A stretch of 64,000 bases of DNA. It comes from Eleusine coracana subsp. coracana (taxonomy: Eukaryota > Streptophyta > Magnoliopsida > Poales > Poaceae). Below are positions 44,518-57,278 of this stretch, piece after piece. Under the pieces are notes generated by a model. That model saw nothing but the letters and a program-made list of their open reading frames with translations. It did not search any database and was not told the origin of the DNA. Each line of letters opens with the position of its first letter. Within the stretch, counting starts at the first letter, position 1. Both the position numbers and the translations under genes were made by a program. Where the stretch lies: NCBI GenBank assembly GCA_032690845.1, contig CM064421.1:37376963-37440962 (forward strand), read 5' to 3'.

Positions 44518-46637
44518 TCGGATAGGTAGGCGGCTAGCAAGCTCGCGACAGAGAGGATGAGACGGCGGCGGCGGGATGGGGCGGGACGGGGAGGGAGGCG
44601 GCCGCCACCAGAGGAGAGCAGCGCGGCGGCTAGCGGTTGCGGCGGTACTGGTACAGGGGTGCGAAGGGAAAAGAGGGGTTTTTGGGTGGGGAGTTCGGGG
44701 GTGATATAGCAGCGGGATAGAGGAATTCGGGAGGACCACGGCTCACTGGACGGGGCTGCTTTGGATTCCCCTCCCGTCCAATTTTTTTTCCTTATTTAAT
44801 TAATAAGCGAGTTTTTCTTAATCCCGCCATCTTCCTAAATCACTGTTTTCTTTTCTTTTCCTTTCCGGATTATTACTACTACGTGCTACTATTGGTTTGA
44901 TCCACTCAGATTATTGAAATGCTTAATGATGATGATGGCTGTTGTTCGGCTCAGATCCTTTCCTTTCTCTTTTGGGAGAGATTGTTCAGATCCCTTCCTT
45001 AGCCCAGTGGGTTTGGAGATTATTCATTAGACTATGTTAAGAAGAAGAAGAGGGTAGGTCATTGTTGATGTTTATCTTTTCGTGACAGGGACGGTGTATT
45101 TTGGAGGCAGTCGAGCTGCTTCCAGGGCCCAATGTATTTATTCTAGAACCCATGGTGATGTGTTTTATTTATTCTTCTATTAAAAAAACACTTTGTTATG
45201 TTAGTACGTGTTTAGACGCATGATACTTTTTTAAAAAAATTGATACGTTTTTAAAAATTAGGTGCAAACAATTCTTTTAAAAAAATTGTTTCACACAAGA
45301 GAGCCATGACCATGATCCGTGTCACGTTTTTTGGTTCGATCCCAAAACTGTAAATCGTGATCTTGCACTGAGAGTTGGCGCGGGCTGTTTTACGCTGCAC
45401 AATAATTGCTTCAGTCCAAATCTGCTTACCACTAGCCTGATTGTCTCTGCTAGTATTTCTGTTCAATCCAGGCGAGCACTTCCAGCGTTTTCCCAGTTTT
45501 AGCGAACGCGAGAAAACAATGCAAGCGCGTGCCAAAAAAAAAAAAAGAGTGAACTGGAGGAGCACTGGACAGGCCCCATCCAGTTCACCCAATCACGCAT
45601 GGCGCACGCAGGCGGCCACGCACCTCGCCCATGGCCCCAACACATCACACCCGGCCAGCTTTTTTTTCTCGGCGGAGCCGCCAGCTTTATTTTCTGTGTT
45701 CTTTTAAATATTTTTTCCCCTCGGCGTTTCCAGGCATAAAGAAAACAAGTGAAGATAAGATGTCACACGGTGCCGGGCCTGCCGCGCTGCCAGCGACTTG
45801 GATCCGTCCATCGTACGAGACCAAAGCCCCGCCCCACCGCAAACGGAAAATTAAACAAGCGTGGAAAAACAAGTTGGATGTTGGATCTCGGCCCCGTCGC
45901 GGCGAGACTCCACGCTTCGGTGAATTTCCGATTCCGGGCTCGTGGCTCGTCTCGCGATCCGGATGGCCTCACGTCCCGCCCGGAATCCGGCCTTCCTTTT
46001 TAAGGCCTTCTTCTTCGTGTGCTTTGACACGGGAGCACAGGAGGAGAGGTGCAGCGTCTGACACGGGCGGCGGTGACTCGTACAACCTCGTGGGGAATTT
46101 TATGTGGGGTGCCCTCTGCTACGTGGGCCGCTGAATTTCGTGGGCACACCGTGATGATGATCCAAATGAACATAGTAGCCTGAGTTCAACAAGACATTGT
46201 AAATTTGAGAGACAAAATGATGTTTATATCGTGTGCACATTGTAGAGGAGGGAAGGTAGTGCACACCGGAGCTCGCTCGTTCGCCTGTGGTCGTGCCGCC
46301 AGCAGCCTCGCTCCACGCGCGTCGTCGCCTCCGCTCGCTTGTCGTTCTGCCGCCTCACCGTCCTTGCCGCGCATCGGCCCGCTCGCACGCTGCTCTGTCG
46401 TCTCGCCATTCTCGCTGTGCGTCGGTCCGCTCGCATGCCACTCGTCGTCCTCGCATGCACGTCGCCGCCTCCGTTACGCCCGCCCTGTGCTCCGCCGCTC
46501 CCGCGTGTCACCGCCTCCGCTTGCCCGCCGCTCTGCCTCCTCGTCTTGCGTCGTCGTCATCGATTTGGTTTGAGAGAAGAACAAAGGAGATAAACAGGAG
46601 CATGTGTGTTGTGTTTTGTCTTCAGAGGAGAGAGGAT

Positions 46638-46680
46638 AGTCATTTTTACCTTGCCTCTTTTTTTAAAGGTAAAAATGACT
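46638..46680. repeat. perfect inverted repeat (hairpin)
   Basis: AGTCATTTTTACCTT (46638-46652) and AAGGTAAAAATGACT (46666-46680) are exact inverted copies, 15 bp each with a 13 bp loop. No T run or known motif explains it. Confidence 0.9.
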
Positions 46681-47820
46681 GCTGCTTTACCTTCTTTGTT
46701 GGCAGACTCCCGTCGCGTGAACAGTAGCTGACGGAGAGGCATTTTTAGGTTTTTCTATCCCTTTGCATCAGTTGTTGGACTCAGTCTAACAGAGAGCAAG
46801 TAGCGTACTGTTCTCTGACTTCAGAGCTTAGACCAGGGCCTGTGCTACAGCCTACAAGTGTTACACAATGGAATAAGTACTTTTTTGCTGATAAGTTCTG
46901 CGGATTGAATCAGGAACAGATCGGATCAGCGCTGCAAAGCGCGTGCGCGGCACTTCTGGGCCTGTGATAACATAAACAATCGCGCCCGTGACTGGAAAGA
47001 GGAATGCAAGTGCATGCTCGCTCGCACATAAGAAAAAGGAACGTGGAGTGAGCATATATATAGACTCACCACCGCTTTCATGGTTCCAGAATATTAAAAT
47101 ATAAAAACTCGCTTTGGATGCATCACCAAAATTCTTCTAGTGAGTGAAGAGGGATACGAGCACGTCACCGTTCTTTAAGTGCCACCTCAGGAGGAGTCAA
47201 TCAGGTCGTTCATCCCTTTTGTGGATAAGGACGAGAATAAACGGATGATTGGACCAAACTGTTCATCATACCGTTCTGGCGTAAAAATAAACTGCATGCA
47301 GCAGAATTGATGAAACCGTGCAGCTGCAGGACACGTTCCGTAAGCGAGCGTGGTAGTACCGGGTAGTACTACTAGTCAAAATTAGACTGAAAATTACGTT
47401 CGACTTGATGAACAAGAAGATGGGCTACTATAAACAAGTCGCCTGGCTGGTGGGTGGCTTTATTTGTCTCGGCTCGGCCTGCCGTGCCTTGCCCGAATTC
47501 GCTTCCCCCGTCCCCGAACGTACGCCGCTGGAGCAGCACGTCCCCTTCAATGCTCCCGAAACTCAAGGTGAATCATCACTGAAACAACTGCCATATACAA
47601 TGTATAATTCGAACATCATGATCTCAGCTCTGACCGAGCCTGGATGCAGAAGCTACTACTGCTCCCGAGTCCCGACTGACAGCAACATCCTGTGGAATTT
47701 TTTGTTCTTGACCGATGACATCCACTATTGCGACAACAAGGATCCCTGGAAGTGGACTCGAAAAGACGGAACCCGCACACGTACACACAAAACACACGAA
47801 AATATAATATCTTGTGGAAA

Positions 47821-50800
47821 TCAAACGAAACGAGAACCGGAGCAGCTATGCTGCGCAGCAACCGGTAGCAGATCAGCATCACCCGTGGCGGCTTCGTTGT
47901 TGTCGGGCAGGTTGGTGACCCTGACGACGAGCGGCGTGCGCACGCGGTGGTACCCGTCGGACCAGACGACCTCGCCGAAGTCGAACCGGCCGCGGGAGAG
48001 CTTCGCCGGCGTGACGGTCACGTAGTAGGATAACGCTCCGTCGCCGCCGCCGTGGCCGCTGAAGACCAGCTCCGGCGGCCACACGGCGGCGCGCGCCCCC
48101 TGCGGGCTCGCGACGAACGCGCGGTACACGGCGGCGCGGTTGGCGCCCACGTTGGTCACCGTCCGCTTCACGGTCACCGTCGCGTTGAGCTCCGCGAGCA
48201 CGATGGCCGGGTAGTTGAGGTCCTCGGCAGGCGATGCGGCGGCGGCGGCGGGGCAGCTGGTGTCGAGCGCCGCCGGCAAGGGGAGCACCATCTGCCGGAT
48301 CTGCGGCGGCGCGTAGCCCAGGGTGCAGAGGAACAGCACGTGGTCGCGCGGGCCGGCGTCGTAGACGAGGCCCGGGTCCAGCGCGCGAAGCGGGTCCACG
48401 TGGCCCGCGCCGACGTCGAAGGCGTCCGCCGACTTCAGCGTCCCGCCGGCCAGCATCACGTCCCACGTGTCATCATACATGTACGCTGCGCGTGTAGCCT
48501 CCACATTATTTTCAGTTCGTTGCCACGTTATTTTTCGGTTCGAATATACTATGACTCGCGCTAGCTTAGCTGAGTGAGATGAGATGATTGATGAAGAAGA
48601 GACCTGAGGTCATGAGGGCGGACTTGACGGCTGCCGGCGACCAGGACGGGTGCACGGATTTGACGACGGCCGCGATGCCGGAGACGTGAGGGCACGACAT
48701 GGACGTGCCCGAGTCGAAGTTCCACTCCGTCGACCGCTTGTCCAGTGGGAGCACCGTGGGTGATGATTTGGGCGGCCAGGCCGCCAGTATGTTCACCCCA
48801 GGGGCAGTGACATCAGGCTGCAAAAATCACAATGTGTGCATTCATTCTCCTGTTGACAACACTGGACTGACTGGGCCATATATATATATATATATAGTAC
48901 GCCACGGCCGGCGCCGGAGTCTTGCCGACGACGGTCTTGCTCTGGGAGATGTGCACCGTCGCCTTGCTGCGGACAGAGATTGCCATTGTACTCCCAAGTT
49001 AGAAATAATCGCGCATTTGCAATTCGCTGAAGGGAGAGAGAGATCAATCGCGCACCTGGACGAGCGGATGTAGTGGAGGATCCGTGTGCCCTGGCGCAGG
49101 TCGACGTGGACGGTGGGCAGGAAGTTGTCCTGGCTCGATTTCCGGGTGATGGTGTCCGCGAAGATCACGCCGGAGCCCTTGCCGGCGTACACCGCCAGCG
49201 CCGCGCCCGCGCTCGACACCATTCCCTGGGTAGCGAAGCACAGCACGATCTTGCCCGACGCGGCAGACCGGTTCATCAGCTGCTCGAAGGTGCACGTCCT
49301 TCAATTCATTCATCCACAATCATGCAGCCTTGGTCAAATTTACTAAATTGTACTATGTTAATAACGTGCTATTAGTAAGTAAACACAAGTACATTCATCA
49401 GCGATTTTACCCGTCGGTGAAGACGCTACTGCTCTCTACCAAATCCGCCTTCATGTCTTCTCCAATGAAGCTCTCTCCCTGCAGCCAGCCCAATGATCAT
49501 GACAGCATACCACACATGCACGCACGCGAGACAATATAGGTGCGTACCCTGCCATTACAAAAAAAATAAAAAATCAAGAACTGAAGAAACTCACCACGAT
49601 GGAGGCATTGTTGCCGAGCGTGATCACCGTCGGGAACCTCCTGTCGATGGTGCTGGCGGCGACGGTGATCCCCCACGGCGAGACGTTCTGCACCATGGCC
49701 GCGTCCGGCCCGTCGTTCCCCGCCGAGAACACGGTCACCACGCCGAGCTGCATCGCGTGGAACGACCCGATCTCCGTGCTCGTCGCGAACAGCGGCGCCA
49801 GCGGCGGCGTCGACCCCAGCGACGCCGACACCACGTGCACGCCGTCGCGCAGAGCGTCGTCAAACGCCGCCAGGATGTCGGCGTCGCTGCACCGGCCCGT
49901 GAGGTCCTTGAACCAGCATACCTTGTACACGGCGAGCCTTGCCCGTGGCGCGCCGCCGCGGGCGAACCCGCAGGCCAGGCCGCCGAAGTAGCTGGCGTTG
50001 GGCGACACGGCGCCTACGGCCGTGGACGCCGTGTGCGTGCCGTGGCCCACGCGGTCACGCGGCGACCGGTACTCCGCGCCGCCTCTGGTGTTGAGCGGGC
50101 CGAGCTCGTGCTCGAAGCCGGCGAGGTAGTAGCGGGCGCCGATGAGCTTGCGGTTGCACGCGGTGGCAGGGTCGAATTGGTCGCCTCCCACGCACGTGCC
50201 GCGCCATGACGACGGGATGGGGCCTAAGTGGGGGTCATCCCGGAAGCTTTGGGATTCAGGCCACACTCCTGAGGGGCACATGAATGAATGAAAGAAAAAG
50301 ATCAAATATCTCTAAACATCCAAGTGGACCACTCACACTTTGTAACATCTAGAAATAAGAATGAGTGCTAAAATAATTTGAACTCAGATCTTTGGCAGGG
50401 CATGCTAGGATCACAGTAATCATTCTATCTTTCTTATCAAGACTGCTCAGTTCTATGCAGAGTTGAGATGAGGGTGTCCACACTCATTTCTCTCCAACAG
50501 ATATACGTATAGGCAGTGTTTAAATGACGAATACCTGTATCAAGGACCCCAACAATTACATCGTCTCCAAATTTCAGATGCATCTGGGATGACTTCTCCA
50601 TTTGCGTGTACAGCCTGAGGCCCATGAAATCCCAGCTCCTTGTTGTATGCAGCTGCAACATCCTACTCCTGAATACTGATATGACCTCTTCAGTTTCTGC
50701 TTGTAACAGTCATGAACTCTCTTGTAAGTTGAAAGTGTAATGAACGAAATAAAATTAGGGAGATGTATATGCATGTTCCAAGTCCTGACTACCAGACAAT

Positions 50801-51524
50801 GTGGCAGCCTGCGTTGAATTGAGCAATGCAGCAAACCCGGAGAATCCATAGTTGTAGTTGTACAGAATAGCTTCTCTTGCCTCATCCGGCCTGCAATGTA
50901 GGAGTGCAAATGTCTTTAGTCACATTTTCTGCCAAGAGGAACATGCATGACTACGTGAGCTGAGGGTCCGAATTTTCTACAGCAGTACTTGTACTGTTTT
51001 AAGTATAACGTGCTGTGCGACTTTAGATACAAGCATATTAGTTGTTACAAATACAAATACACAAGAAACAGCAAACATGCTTTACTTTTTCTTTTATAAC
51101 ATGCTACCTTCGTTCGTCTGACATATGATATGATATAACTGATCAGAGGAAACTCACGCGTTAGAGATGTGTAAAAAGATGATTTTTCTACACTACATTC
51201 ATTGTTTCCCTTTGATTTTTACACCACAAATACAGCAGGACAGAAGAAAATCAATTACTCTGTAAACACCCTTGACAGAAGTTGCAGATGAAACCGTGAA
51301 GTTAGAGGAGGACTGAGGCCATTGTTGTGGCCTAAGTACACTATATGAACCTGTAAGAAAACAGAAAGAGGACATACATAACTTGAAAACATGATTCGAT
51401 CATTAGAAAATAAAGAGAACTGAAAATTGAAAAATTGTACTTCTGCATGAGACGCTGGAGTGGATTGAAAAGGATGCATGGCAAAGGAAAGAGCGAAAAC
51501 AAGTAGAAGCAGGAAAACAGCCAT
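47821..51524 (-). CDS. subtilisin-like serine protease (SBT), possibly defective
   Basis: Secreted plant subtilase (S8A). Minus-strand exons: 51524-51441, 51350-51259, 50890-50793, 50696-50535, 50268-49595, 49478-49411, 49298-49056, 48966 to about 48906, 48817-48604, 48485-47821. The signal peptide is MAVFLLLLVFALSFAM. The I9 propeptide spans exons 2-4 (IVYLGHNNG, ILYNYNYGFSGFAALL). The catalytic Asp is in VIVGVLDTGVWPES, the His in RVGHGTHTAST, the Ser in NFDSGTSMSCPHVSG. A PA insert and a fibronectin III-like tail (TVKRTVTNVG) are present. After KTPAPAVAY the expected FSSRGPSSLSP-type segment before PDVTAPGVNILAAW is missing; a (TA)n run follows instead. An in-frame join is possible with a weak donor (GCC|GTGGCG, exon end 48906), but it still omits that motif. 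The other junctions are consistent. It could be inactive or a pseudogene; expression is unknown. Confidence 0.8.
48878..48896. repeat. (TA)n microsatellite at the subtilase exon 8 boundary
   Basis: A 19 bp TA run lies directly after the codons for PAPAVAY, where the conserved FSSRGP coding sequence should begin. Confidence 0.9.
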
Positions 51525-51560
51525 TGTGCTTTACACCATGACTTTAACAGAATGGCAGGG

Positions 51561-51570
51561 ATATATATAG
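51561..51570 (-). promoter_or_regulatory. candidate TATA box of the subtilase gene
   Basis: The minus strand reads CTATATATAT about 40 bp upstream of the start codon at 51524. It fits a TATA box with a very short leader. Confidence 0.5.
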
Positions 51571-52730
51571 GGAGGTAGACAAAGGACATAACACATGATT
51601 CTGTGGGGACAAGTGTTCGTGCCATGCTGTAGGGTGCTTGCAAGACAAGCTTTGCAAAGCTACAATTGGCTCTGACAGCCCTCCATGGCTGCATAATGCC
51701 CTCTGCATTGTTCATCTAGAGATCTAGTGTATAGATCACTGATGCCATCATTAAGCCTATCAGAGTTAAGTAGAGTCTACAATGTCCAAGATAATTAAAA
51801 CAAACCTAAGTTATTAATAGCGCCCTAACCTTCTTGCCCTCTGTTTTAATCATAAGATCTATTTTTTGGAACTTCCTACTCGGGGTCCAGCTATCAACTA
51901 AAGCTTATAGATACATGTTGTAGCTTTTGAAATTCTGTAAAGGCTACCCTCAAGTTTTCATCTTAAACAGCTACAAGGCTAAACTCTAAGTTTAAAGGCC
52001 CAGGCTTTCAAAGACAAGTGTTTGAGTTATGAAGATCACATGTGTGCCCATGTCATTATACCTCAAAAGGTTCAATTCAGTGACAAAATAATCCTTGTGC
52101 ATACCGTTAGTAGCCAGATTGTAGCAAACTGCATTGACGTCTGCATTTGTACAACATCCATAATGACCAGTAGTTTTTTTTTCAATATCGAATGTGAAAA
52201 GGATTTTCTTGTCTCCCTCCAATCATGTTTAGCAACAGCAAAATTGAAAACAATGCAGCTTATGAGAGTAAAGTGCAAGGCTTATGCATTTGCTGAACAT
52301 TCAAAAGCAATGCAATCCCATTAAAAATGTTGAACACCCATTGTTTATAGGAAACACTATTACAACAATACAGACCGTATGCCCTTTAATCATGTTTTTC
52401 TGAAAAATGAGCAGGACCGTGTGTCCTTTAATTATGGTTTCATTCCTCACACGCTCTACTCTAGTGGTTTTCTTTTATGCTGAAACAGTAGGAAAGCCTC
52501 CTACTGTGATTTTATCAATACAAAAAGAACAAACAAGAAAGAGATATGAATCTCTTTTTAAGCATTGAAACTTAGTCTTTATGAACTTATATATTTCAGT
52601 AGACTGTATTTGCCTAACTGGCAAATAATAGATTGTTCACATCAAGCATGTGTCGTCGTAAGGTGAAAACCTCACATCCAGGGTAAGTTTTTGCATACAA
52701 TCACAAGTATACTGCCCACATCCCATCGGG

Positions 52731-53034
52731 TGTGTTTGTTTCCTGTCCACTAATTTTTAGACCCGTCCCATCAAATATTGGGATACTAATTAGAAGTACT
52801 AAATATAGATTACTGACAAAACCTAGTCCATAACCCACCCACTAAATGACTAGACGAAACTATTACGCCTAATTAGGCCATGATTAGATAATGTGATGCT
52901 ACAGTAAACATCTCCTAATGATGACTTAATTAAGCTTAATAACTATGTAATTAGTTTTATATTTAATCACCGTGTTTAGCGTTCGAAAGATTGATATAAC
53001 AGCACTAAAATTTAGACCCCAGGAAACGAACACA
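52731..53034. mobile_element. MITE with terminal inverted repeats
   Basis: The ends TGTGTTTGTTTCCTG and CAGGAAACGAACACA are inverted copies with one mismatch. The interior (ACTAATTAGAAGTACTAAATA, CTAATTAGGCCATGATTAG, GATGCTACAGTAAACAT) matches a very common non-coding grass MITE type from memory. The length is about 304 bp. I could not fix the target duplication or the superfamily. Confidence 0.75.
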
Positions 53035-53552
53035 TAGTGCACAATCTCTACTTTCACAGCATCTTCTGGCACTCCCTTGTAATCTCATCTTGGCTCTGCC
53101 CCTGTCATAATGTAACAGTGTGTATTATCTGCTGCACGACTGATAATGGATATTTATTTCATAGGTATCAGTGATATGGAAAATATTCCTGTACATGCTA
53201 TTATGGCTCCTGAGAATGTGGACAACAGTTCTACAAAAATGCATAGGAAAAAGGGAAATGAAGTGGGAATGTGTGGTGGATATCTTGAATTGCATCCCAG
53301 AAGATGCAGGTTTATATAAGTAAAATACAGAGGCAAACTATTGAGCATCATTGCAGGTAAAGCAAAAATGAATCAAACATACAGTACGAAACTTACCGAA
53401 CACTCCCCTTGGCATGAGTTTGATTCATCATGTTTGTTCACTTCACGAAAAGATTTGCCAGCATGCTTCATCAGCAGTCAATCGATCATCTTTTTCATTC
53501 ATTACTATATTAAAATTTGCATCATAGGCAGCATAAAAGCAAAATGAATAAA

Positions 53553-53604
53553 TACAACAACAATAACAACAAAGCCTTTAGTCCCAAGCAAGTTGGGGTA
53601 GGCT
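53553..53604. mobile_element. SINE-like 3' fragment
   Basis: The sequence TACAACAACAATAACAAC followed by AAAGCCTTTAGTCCCAAGCA and AGTTGGGGTAGGCT matches, from memory, the conserved end of a dispersed plant SINE (Au-like). No Pol III boxes are visible, so this is only a fragment. Confidence 0.5.
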
Positions 53605-53906
53605 GCAAAATGAATAAATCTATAAATAAAATTGAAGTTTCACATGAATTTGGTTTCCATGTTGAAATCAATGGCCATGTTTTTTTACAGAAGTTACAGT
53701 AGAGGAAACCCCTACCGCCAGGATTTTATTGTCAGGTAATAAAACAAGGGGATAGAAATGCAAAACCTGTACAGATACTAAACAGCCAACCAGGGTATAG
53801 CTTGAAATAAAAAAGAACTATTAAAAAGCTGAAAGAGATCTCAGCCAAGAGGTGGCAAATTGTTTGATACTAGGATTGGCTCTATGTAGCTGAAGGTTAA
53901 CTTCAT

Positions 53907-54008
53907 CTACAAAAGCTTGCTTGCAAGTTGCAAAGTAGGACCTGTATTCTGGAAGGTGTGGTCATTCCTTTGTTTCCAAATCCATGCCGCAACTGTGAAT
54001 ATTGCCAT
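53907..54008 (-). mobile_element. remnant of a LINE reverse-transcriptase ORF
   Basis: The minus strand encodes MAIFTVAAWIWKQRNDHTF and then QNTGPTLQLASKLL before a stop. The motif WxIWKQRND-F is typical of the C-terminal zf-RVT/RNase H-like end of plant LINE-derived ORFs. Only about 34 codons remain; the surroundings are degraded. Confidence 0.6.
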
Positions 54009-57000
54009 GAAGAAGAGCCACTATTGTTCGAAAAATGAAGAAGGGCCACTGAAACCCCAGTTTTTCTGAACATATCATCAGTGGCTGCCTTTCCGTCCAT
54101 GTAAGTCAGATGCGGTCAGCTCAACTGAAAAGAATGCTTATTTCCAGACTCATCATAATAATTTGACGTACTGGCCCATTGCTCATCTGGCTTTGCATAT
54201 CTGATGCAGTAGTAAACCCAACCATGGGTGAAGCCACATAGGCTTACCCGAGTGCCATGTCCAAAGCAAATTTTAATGATTAGCCTTAATTTTCTACCTT
54301 ATGTGCACCACCCAAAATCAATCACGTGCACCACTTTTCTTGCTCAACAGCCAAATCAATGTGTGTATGTTGAAATGGCACTCGGGTTCATAGAACTCTA
54401 GCTTCGCCGCTGAACCCAACAAGGCTCCAGATACCAAATTTTCATTTGACTTTCATGAAAGAATCGAGGCAGGACAACACAGCTACTCTATGGAGGATGA
54501 ATTGATGGTAGCAAATCTAACTTCTGTGCAGGTCCAGAAGACAAAACGAATTTGCATGGCTTGATGTGCTCCTTAACTTTTTTTGTGTGTCAAATTCAAA
54601 CTGTCATGCTGAACCCCTCACCAACTAATGCAGTTGACCCTTTGATTCATGCACTGTAGTTTGGATAAATAAAATTCAGTCAAGCTCCAAAATTAAAAGC
54701 CAATCATGTGTCGTCAGAAACTCGGTTGTCATTTTGAAAAATGACATTGCATCATAAGTTGCCTGATAACATAGAAGAAATGCCCCATTTTTTAAAAAAT
54801 AGTAGAAATGTAGAGCAACAAGGAACAAATAAACTAAGAACAGTAAAAACGAGGATTAGGCAATTGCAGGTTATAATCAGGATCTGGATCACAAAAAGCA
54901 ATACAGAACCACCAGAACTATTACTAGACAACTAAGAGCTAACTAAAAAGGATTTTCATTTCAAAATGACAAGTTTCATAAACACTACCTTTGCAAGCTG
55001 CCTTGTAGGAGAATCTAGACAATGATCATTTCTAGTGCAACCAACAAAGTAGGTTGACTTTAGGGCTTTCTAGGGAAGCCCGAGTGGAACCTGTTTCCTT
55101 GATGTGTAACTATGGAAATGCATGAGTAAAAGGTATGCCACTTGTAAAGCCTACAGCTTTTAAGATAAAAAATAAAACCTAAATTGCACTATTTTGTTAA
55201 AGCATCAAGCACGACCAGTTACTGGCAGCATTCTAAAACAGTAACAAAAATGTAAAATCCTCCAGATGCCACACAACAGAAAAGTCAACTCTGGTCAAGT
55301 AACTTCTTTTCACACAATTGCAGAACATATATTTGTCGGCACCTTCAAGGTGCATTCAGTCAAACAAGTTCCAATGACAGGTACAACTCATACACCACAA
55401 CAATTCATGTCAAAGAAGTTAGGAGAAACATAAAATGGACAAGATGATAGCACTTGTGGTAATAATTGGATCTCACATGGTCAAATTATTAAGAATTTAA
55501 GTTGTATTTAGGCCCTTGTGAACTCTAAACTGAATAAGGACACTAACTCTATATGCAAAGCCTAGCACCTAAGCCTCATAGGCAATCAGTCAGACATGTG
55601 ATGGGCGCACGACTATTTTCAAACAGAGATACCACCCCAACCCAATGAGTATAGATCACACTGATATGCTCATTTATTACGTAATGTTACAGTGTAACAA
55701 GGGATGAAATGGGAAATCATTTAGAGCCAACAGTTTATATGTTCATGCGAACAGAATTCCAAACCTCAGGAGACATGTATGCCAAACTGTCGAAAAACCT
55801 TGGTAACCTCAGAACACAGAAGACTAAGCAGAACGCAGTGAACCACTGGCAACTGCCAGAAAAGAATCTTTAAGCAACTATATCAGTCACATGTAGGAAC
55901 AGCATAACTTTAACTACCTCTAGTGAGGGGCCCTTTGTGTTATAATTTGTAGCCCAGATGAAGCACCTCTGTAAGTATCCTAAAGTTATGCTCCTTTCTT
56001 GATCTTAATTAACGAGAAAGTCATCCTAACCTGAGCATGGCGATAGGCTGGGAAAGGGGAGGAAGAAGACACTGATGCTGACACCCAAAGTTTGACAAAG
56101 GGGAAAAAATTATGACCTGCGATGAGAAGGAACAAAGGTTGGTTGGTGCCTTGGTGGGTGTTGGACTTGGAAGACTGGCACTGGTCCAGGTCTCACGCCC
56201 ACCCAAAAGAGCGGCCAAAAAGCAATGCCGAGTGAGCCGTCCAAGCAAATTCCCACTGCAGCACAACTCTGCAGGGATTGCAACTTCTCCCCTGGAGAAA
56301 GTCGTTGGAGATAGCAAAACTGACTTCGTGATTCAGACATCCACTTGCCTGGCACCAAAGGCTAATCATCACAGGGGACACAAAGCGAATTCCACAAGAA
56401 CAATATTTACTTCCTGGAGCAAATGAATGGGGGAATTAGTGCAGTCATTAGTCTTACCTGTTTATTGCCGTGGAATTATGCAGTTGTTGAGTAATCACTA
56501 GTGGGAATGTGGGATGGGCACCACCACCACCACCGCTCCACCAAGAAACTCCATCATTTCATATCCCTGAAAGATCAAGCAGATGCTGCCACATGAGTGC
56601 ATTCCTTGCAAGTCTCAACACTCCCAACCACAACCAAGAAAGCAATTTGGAAAGGAGTGAGGGCGAAGCAAGCAAGGTCAAGGGCCTCAAGGCCGCCAAG
56701 ACGATGGAATCTAGGATTGGAAGGGGAGAGGAGAGGGACAGAGATAGCCACCACTGCAATCCCCATTGTCCCACTCCAAACTCAAGGGCACCTTCCGTCT
56801 TCTAGGTGGTCTGGTGCTTTTACCTGACGTCTGGTTGCTGCCCCCCTTTTGTTCTCTTCCACAAACCAAACCTCCAGAAATGCACAAAGGAACAGATAAA
56901 TGCAAAAGAAAAAACAGATCCTCCATACCCTTCTTAAATGCATTGAACGCGTTTATTTTTTCTTGGCGTTTTAGTATATTCTCATTGAACGCGTGATAAA

Positions 57001-57278
57001 TAGAGAAAGGGATGTTTCACTTGAGCCCTTCCTCTGTCTTTGTGCCTTCTGTGTAGCTTTCACGAGAGCAAAAATTTGCATCTTCCCTCCGATTGGTGAT
57101 CTTTTCTTCTTCCTTCGTTTTGTTGCTGACAACTAGGGCTCATCTTCAGGAGAGCCTGTTCTGCTTCAATTCCATCTATATTTCTGGGAGTATATGTTGG
57201 TGTCTACCCTCTGTGACTGTTCTTGGTGTTCTTGGTGAGACAAGAGAGGCAGAGTTTGTTCCATAGGAATTGTACACT

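Larger units (their letters stand above)
44415..47820. other. intergenic region between the YTH and subtilase genes
   Basis: The left end holds the YTH promoter and 5' UTR with a CT microsatellite. A hairpin repeat lies at 46638-46680. The stretch 46240-46560 is C-rich with internally similar segments (CCGCTCGCA and CGTCGCCTCCG recur), but no domain is recognisable. The last part is the 3' flank of the subtilase. Confidence 0.55.
51525..57278. other. repeat-rich intergenic region
   Basis: About 5.7 kb lies between divergent genes. The left end has the subtilase promoter. A MITE, a SINE-like fragment and a LINE remnant are listed separately. The region 54100-56000 is AT-rich with nothing recognisable. 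The region 56500-57278 is probably the promoter and leader of the kinase gene, possibly with a 5' UTR intron. Confidence 0.55.

Noticed and set aside
46287..46727. 146-codon Arg/Ser/Ala-rich plus-strand open frame
   Set aside because: Composition follows the local C-rich quasi-repeat, no domain is seen, and the frame runs into the hairpin repeat.
47405..48564. Plus-strand open frames at the subtilase 3' end
   Set aside because: They overlap the minus-strand subtilase exon, which encodes the conserved C-terminal domain.
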